Shown: positions 7,716 through 9,444 of the stretch, in pieces
Numbering within the stretch: position 1 is the first letter of the stretch
How the letters are laid out: each line of letters starts with the position of its first letter
NCBI GenBank assembly: GCA_964443325.1
Contig: CAYUCL010000056.1
Span: 1-9,444, forward strand
Direction of reading: 5' to 3'
DNA: 9,444 nucleotides
Source: DAOUVR01 sp034430535
GTDB lineage: Bacteria; Chloroflexota; Dehalococcoidia; E44-bin15
The notes under the pieces: generated by a model
The model's input: only the letters and a program-made list of their open reading frames with translations
Databases searched by the model: none
What the model was told of the DNA's origin: nothing
Program-made: the position numbers and the translations under genes

Positions 7716-7764
7716 GAAGTGCTATAATTTGAATGGGCAACCTGTCACTTCATTTTTAAGTGGC
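7716..7764. repeat. GAAGTG/CACTTC dyad and hairpin around the DUF3644 promoter
   Basis: GAAGTG (7716-7721) is mirrored by CACTTC (7746-7751), flanking the -10 box. The second arm can instead pair downstream: GTCACTT (7744-7750) with AAGTGGC (7758-7764), a 7-bp stem with one G-T pair over a 7-base loop. The related half-sites could be repressor binding sites or alternative leader structures. They are short, so this is tentative. Confidence 0.3.
7720..7728 (+). promoter_or_regulatory. Extended -10 promoter of the DUF3644 gene
   Basis: TGCTATAAT matches the extended -10 consensus (TG, one base, then perfect TATAAT). There is no good -35 hexamer at the usual distance, as is common for extended -10 promoters. 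Transcription would start near 7735, leaving a leader of about 88 bases before the ATG at 7823. Confidence 0.5.
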
Positions 7765-7822
7765 ATGAGCATATCAGGCTAAAGTTCTCAGGGTTGCAGG
7801 ATAGTTCGAGGTGGTGCGGACT

Positions 7823-8758
7823 ATGCCACGACTACGGCGGGAGACAAGTAGATTCAAGAGACAAGCGCTTGACTCGTTAGTTTTAGCTATCGAGCTATTC
7901 AACCGACCTCACAAGGCTTCCCGAACTGAGGCGGTGTTGTTCTTCCTTCAGCACGCTTTCGAGATGCTGCTCAAAGCTGCAATCTATCAAGACCGTGGCA
8001 GAGTACATGAGCCCAGAAGTCCTGTAACCTATAGATTTGATAAGTGCTTAGCTATCGCCCGCAGCGACCTGAATATCATAACACAAGACATGGCCAATAC
8101 ATTATCGATGTTAGATGGCCAGAGGGATTGCGCGATGCATCACCTGCTGGAAATGTCGGAGGAAGCCCTTTATCTTCATGCTCAAGCTGCCGTAACCATG
8201 TTCGACGACGTGCTCAAGCGAGCTTTTGCGGATAGCCTCGGAGACTACCTTCCCGAACGTGTTCTACCCATCTCTACCAGTCCGCCCAAGGAAATGCATC
8301 TCTTTATGGACAAGGAGTTCACTGGGATCCGTGACCTTATTGCACCTGGTAGGCATCGCCGAGCAGAAGCAAAAGCTCGGATTCGGCCCTACTTTATTAT
8401 AGAATCAGTCCTCGAAGGTGAGTGTAGACAACCGACTGATGCTCAAGTATCTCGGGTTATTAGGAGGATGAAAACTGGTGAGGGTTGGCAAGCCATTTTC
8501 CCTGGGGTTGCTGCCTTGAAGCTTGATACTACTGGATATGGACTCAGTTTCTCAGTTAGGTTTACAAAGCAAGGTGAGTCGCTACCAGTGCGTTTCGTCC
8601 ATGATGCAGATAGCACTAAAGACATCACGCTAATTAGAGAGGTCAATATGATGGACCGATACTCTATGGGTCTCTTTGACCTAGCTGCTAGGGCTGGCAT
8701 AGGCAGGAACAAGTGCCTAGCGTTGGTACACTACATGGGTCTGCAGGCAGACCCATAA
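7823..8758 (+). CDS. DUF3644-family protein with HEPN-type R-x4-H motif, C-terminally truncated
   Basis: A 311-residue protein that I recognise as DUF3644 from its N-terminal pattern: LDSLVLAIELFNRPHKASRTEA at about 16-37, then a helix with HAFEMLLKAAI (44-54). RDCAMH (101-106) fits the HEPN ribonuclease motif R-polar-x3-H, followed by a long helix that packs in HEPN folds. Segment 279-307 (DLAARAGIGRNKCLALVHYMGL) resembles a helix-turn-helix. The biochemical role of the family is not established to my knowledge; an RNase toxin-like or abortive-infection role is inference from the motif and the restriction-modification neighbour. GAGGTG nine bases upstream supports the ATG at 7823; in-frame GTG codons at 7811 and 7814 are alternatives. 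The stop TAA appears premature, because the same frame runs on for 49 family-like codons (see the next entry). The gene is divergent from the restriction operon with its own promoter. Confidence 0.75.
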   Translation: MPRLRRETSRFKRQALDSLVLAIELFNRPHKASRTEAVLFFLQHAFEMLLKAAIYQDRGRVHEPRSPVTYRFDKCLAIARSDLNIITQDMANTLSMLDGQRDCAMHHLLEMSEEALYLHAQAAVTMFDDVLKRAFADSLGDYLPERVLPISTSPPKEMHLFMDKEFTGIRDLIAPGRHRRAEAKARIRPYFIIESVLEGECRQPTDAQVSRVIRRMKTGEGWQAIFPGVAALKLDTTGYGLSFSVRFTKQGESLPVRFVHDADSTKDITLIREVNMMDRYSMGLFDLAARAGIGRNKCLALVHYMGLQADP

Positions 8759-8908
8759 TGTTTTAAGGAATTTTGTCATAAATCTATTCGATACAAAGGC
8801 TACAGCCCGAAGGCACTACAAAGAATTCAGGAAGTACTCCCTACTCTAGACTTAGACCAGATTTGGAGGAACTACTCGAATGCAAGACAAAAACGGTCTG
8901 GTGTTTGA
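8759..8908 (+). pseudogene. Detached C-terminal end of the DUF3644 gene after an in-frame TAA
   Basis: Directly after the TAA at 8756-8758, the same frame stays open for 49 codons to a TGA at 8906-8908. It encodes protein-like sequence with YKGYSPKAL (residues 12-20 of the stretch), a predicted helix, and LDLDQIWRNY (30-39). From memory of this DUF3644 subgroup, a tail with Y-S-x-K-A-L and D-x-x-x-I-W directly follows the helix-turn-helix-like part, so this looks like the true C-terminus (full length about 361 codons). There is no start codon with a ribosome binding site that would express it alone. One base change (for example GAA to TAA) explains it. A sequencing error or stop readthrough are the alternatives. 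Confidence 0.65.
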
Positions 8909-8919
8909 CTAAAAACCAG
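8889..8919 (-). terminator. Possible terminator of the small membrane-protein gene
   Basis: CTGGTGTTT (8898-8906) pairs with AAAAACCAG (8911-8919), 8 of 9 positions, over a 4-base loop. Reading the minus strand, a T-rich stretch (complement of 8887-8893) follows within a few bases of the stem. This fits an intrinsic terminator for the leftward gene ending at 8992, though it is about 70 bases downstream. It overlaps the last codons of the DUF3644 tail, as is usual between convergent genes. Confidence 0.35.
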
Positions 8920-8991
8920 GCTATTGGATGATAGACAAAAGCAATCGCAAACAATGCTAAAGCGTAACTGCACATTCAGCCATCATGTGTG

Positions 8992-9249
8992 CTATCTCTT
9001 GCCTCTAAACTCAGCGACTAGTCTGTCTATTGCTAGGGCGACAAATCCGGCTGTCACGACTGCTATAGCTATCTCGTAGGGCCCCGAATCGCTGATAATT
9101 AACACCCCATCCTTGGTCGCCAGGAGGATTGATAAAAACAGGAAAACTAGTGCGGATGCAAACAGGAATGCGATTGAAAGCGTCACTTTGAACTCTAACC
9201 ACGTTAGCTTTGGAGCGTCTTTTCTACGTTCAATCTTTGGCCTTATCAT
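8992..9249 (-). CDS. Small two-helix membrane protein, family not recognised
   Basis: An 85-residue protein with a basic N-terminus (RPKIERRK), a strongly hydrophobic helix at about 22-43 (VTLSIAFLFASALVFLFLS and on), a short polar loop with TKDG and SDSG, and a second hydrophobic helix at about 57-75. It ends in a charged tail (DRLVAEFRGKR). Both termini are probably cytoplasmic, with the roughly 13-residue loop outside. AGGAGG four bases before the ATG makes it a credible gene despite its size. It converges on the DUF3644 gene. I recognise no family. A holin-like or membrane-effector role near defence genes is possible, but nothing in the sequence shows it. Confidence 0.6.
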   Translation of the reverse strand: MIRPKIERRKDAPKLTWLEFKVTLSIAFLFASALVFLFLSILLATKDGVLIISDSGPYEIAIAVVTAGFVALAIDRLVAEFRGKR

Positions 9250-9253
9250 GTTG

Positions 9254-9259
9254 CCTCCT
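9254..9259 (-). promoter_or_regulatory. Ribosome binding site of the small membrane-protein gene
   Basis: AGGAGG on the minus strand, followed by CAAC and then ATG. The perfect Shine-Dalgarno match is the main reason to accept this short frame over the overlapping plus-strand frame. An isolated TATAAT on the minus strand at 9317-9312 may be its -10 box, but no -35 partner is visible. Confidence 0.6.
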
Positions 9260-9444
9260 AATCAGCCTAGTCGAGAAGCTGGAAAGTGTTTATAATGGTG
9301 TCGAACACGGGATTATATTTGCTGCAACAGCACTCGGCGCTTCTATAAATGATAACCCATCTCTTTCTAAATATCTAAGCTCTTACTAGAGGGGGTGCTA
9401 CCATCACTACCTTTATAGGTTATATATCTTGTCGGCCGCCATAA

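Larger units (their letters stand above)
7357..7822. other. Divergent intergenic region between the restriction operon and the DUF3644 gene
   Basis: This 466-bp stretch holds no convincing gene. It separates the leftward operon from the rightward DUF3644 gene and contains the promoter and repeat elements listed separately. The part around 7500-7560 is AT-rich (runs such as CATATATACTATATGAT). I see no tRNA, no terminator with a clear T-tract and no obvious mobile-element end. Confidence 0.7.

Noticed and set aside
8879..8911. Tiny plus-strand frame (10 codons) with GGAGG ahead of its ATG
   Set aside because: It lies in another frame across the DUF3644 tail, is very short, and the GGAGG is explained by Trp-Arg codons of the tail.
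9113..9295. Plus-strand frame of 60 codons opposite the small membrane protein
   Set aside because: It lacks a ribosome binding site and is a shadow of the minus-strand gene, which has a perfect one.
9367..9444. Minus-strand frame open from the right edge to a TAG at 9369-9367
   Set aside because: Only 25 codons with no recognisable motif. It could be the end of a gene outside the window or a random open stretch.
1..9444. CRISPR array, tRNA, rRNA or insertion-sequence ends
   Set aside because: No regularly spaced repeats, no cloverleaf-like segments and no transposase-like frames were seen in either strand.

Overview
The window is bacterial DNA carrying what looks like a defence locus. Every gene whose start can be judged, except the helicase, has a recognisable Shine-Dalgarno sequence, and the genes are tightly packed. 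The taxon cannot be read from the sequence. Base composition is moderate, there is no ribosomal or tRNA marker, and all the recognisable families are widely transferred, so I do not name a phylum.

Left arm (positions 1-7356, minus strand): one four-gene operon. In transcription order it encodes (i) a 923-residue UvrD-like SF1 helicase fused to a RecB/Cas4-like PD-(D/E)XK nuclease with a four-cysteine Fe-S signature, (ii) a RadC-type JAB/JAMM-domain protein, (iii) a beta-class DNA adenine methyltransferase (Mod-like), and (iv) a type III restriction-type DEAH helicase (Res-like) whose 3' end lies beyond the window. The junctions are ATGA (4-bp overlap), an 11-bp gap filled by AGGAGG, and TGATG (1-bp overlap), so the four proteins are probably made together. 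The methyltransferase and Res proteins resemble a type III restriction-modification pair. The helicase-nuclease and RadC proteins look like dedicated accessory members.

Centre (7357-7822): a 466-bp divergent intergenic region. It holds a sigma70-like promoter facing the operon, an extended -10 promoter facing right, an imperfect inverted repeat that overlaps the leftward -35 box, a 9-bp direct repeat close to the helicase start, and a dyad around the rightward -10 box.

Right arm: a plus-strand DUF3644-family gene (7823-8758) with a HEPN-type R-x4-H motif, which suggests an RNase effector beside the restriction-modification operon. Its reading frame continues without a break for 49 codons after the annotated TAA, and that continuation looks like the missing C-terminal end of the family. 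The gene therefore appears to be cut by a single nonsense codon. A small two-helix membrane protein (8992-9249, minus strand, strong ribosome binding site) faces it convergently, and the last ~190 bases hold nothing I can name.

Working model (inference): methylation by Mod marks self DNA, Res and the helicase-nuclease attack unmarked DNA, and the DUF3644/HEPN protein may act as a second, RNA-directed layer that is or was present here.
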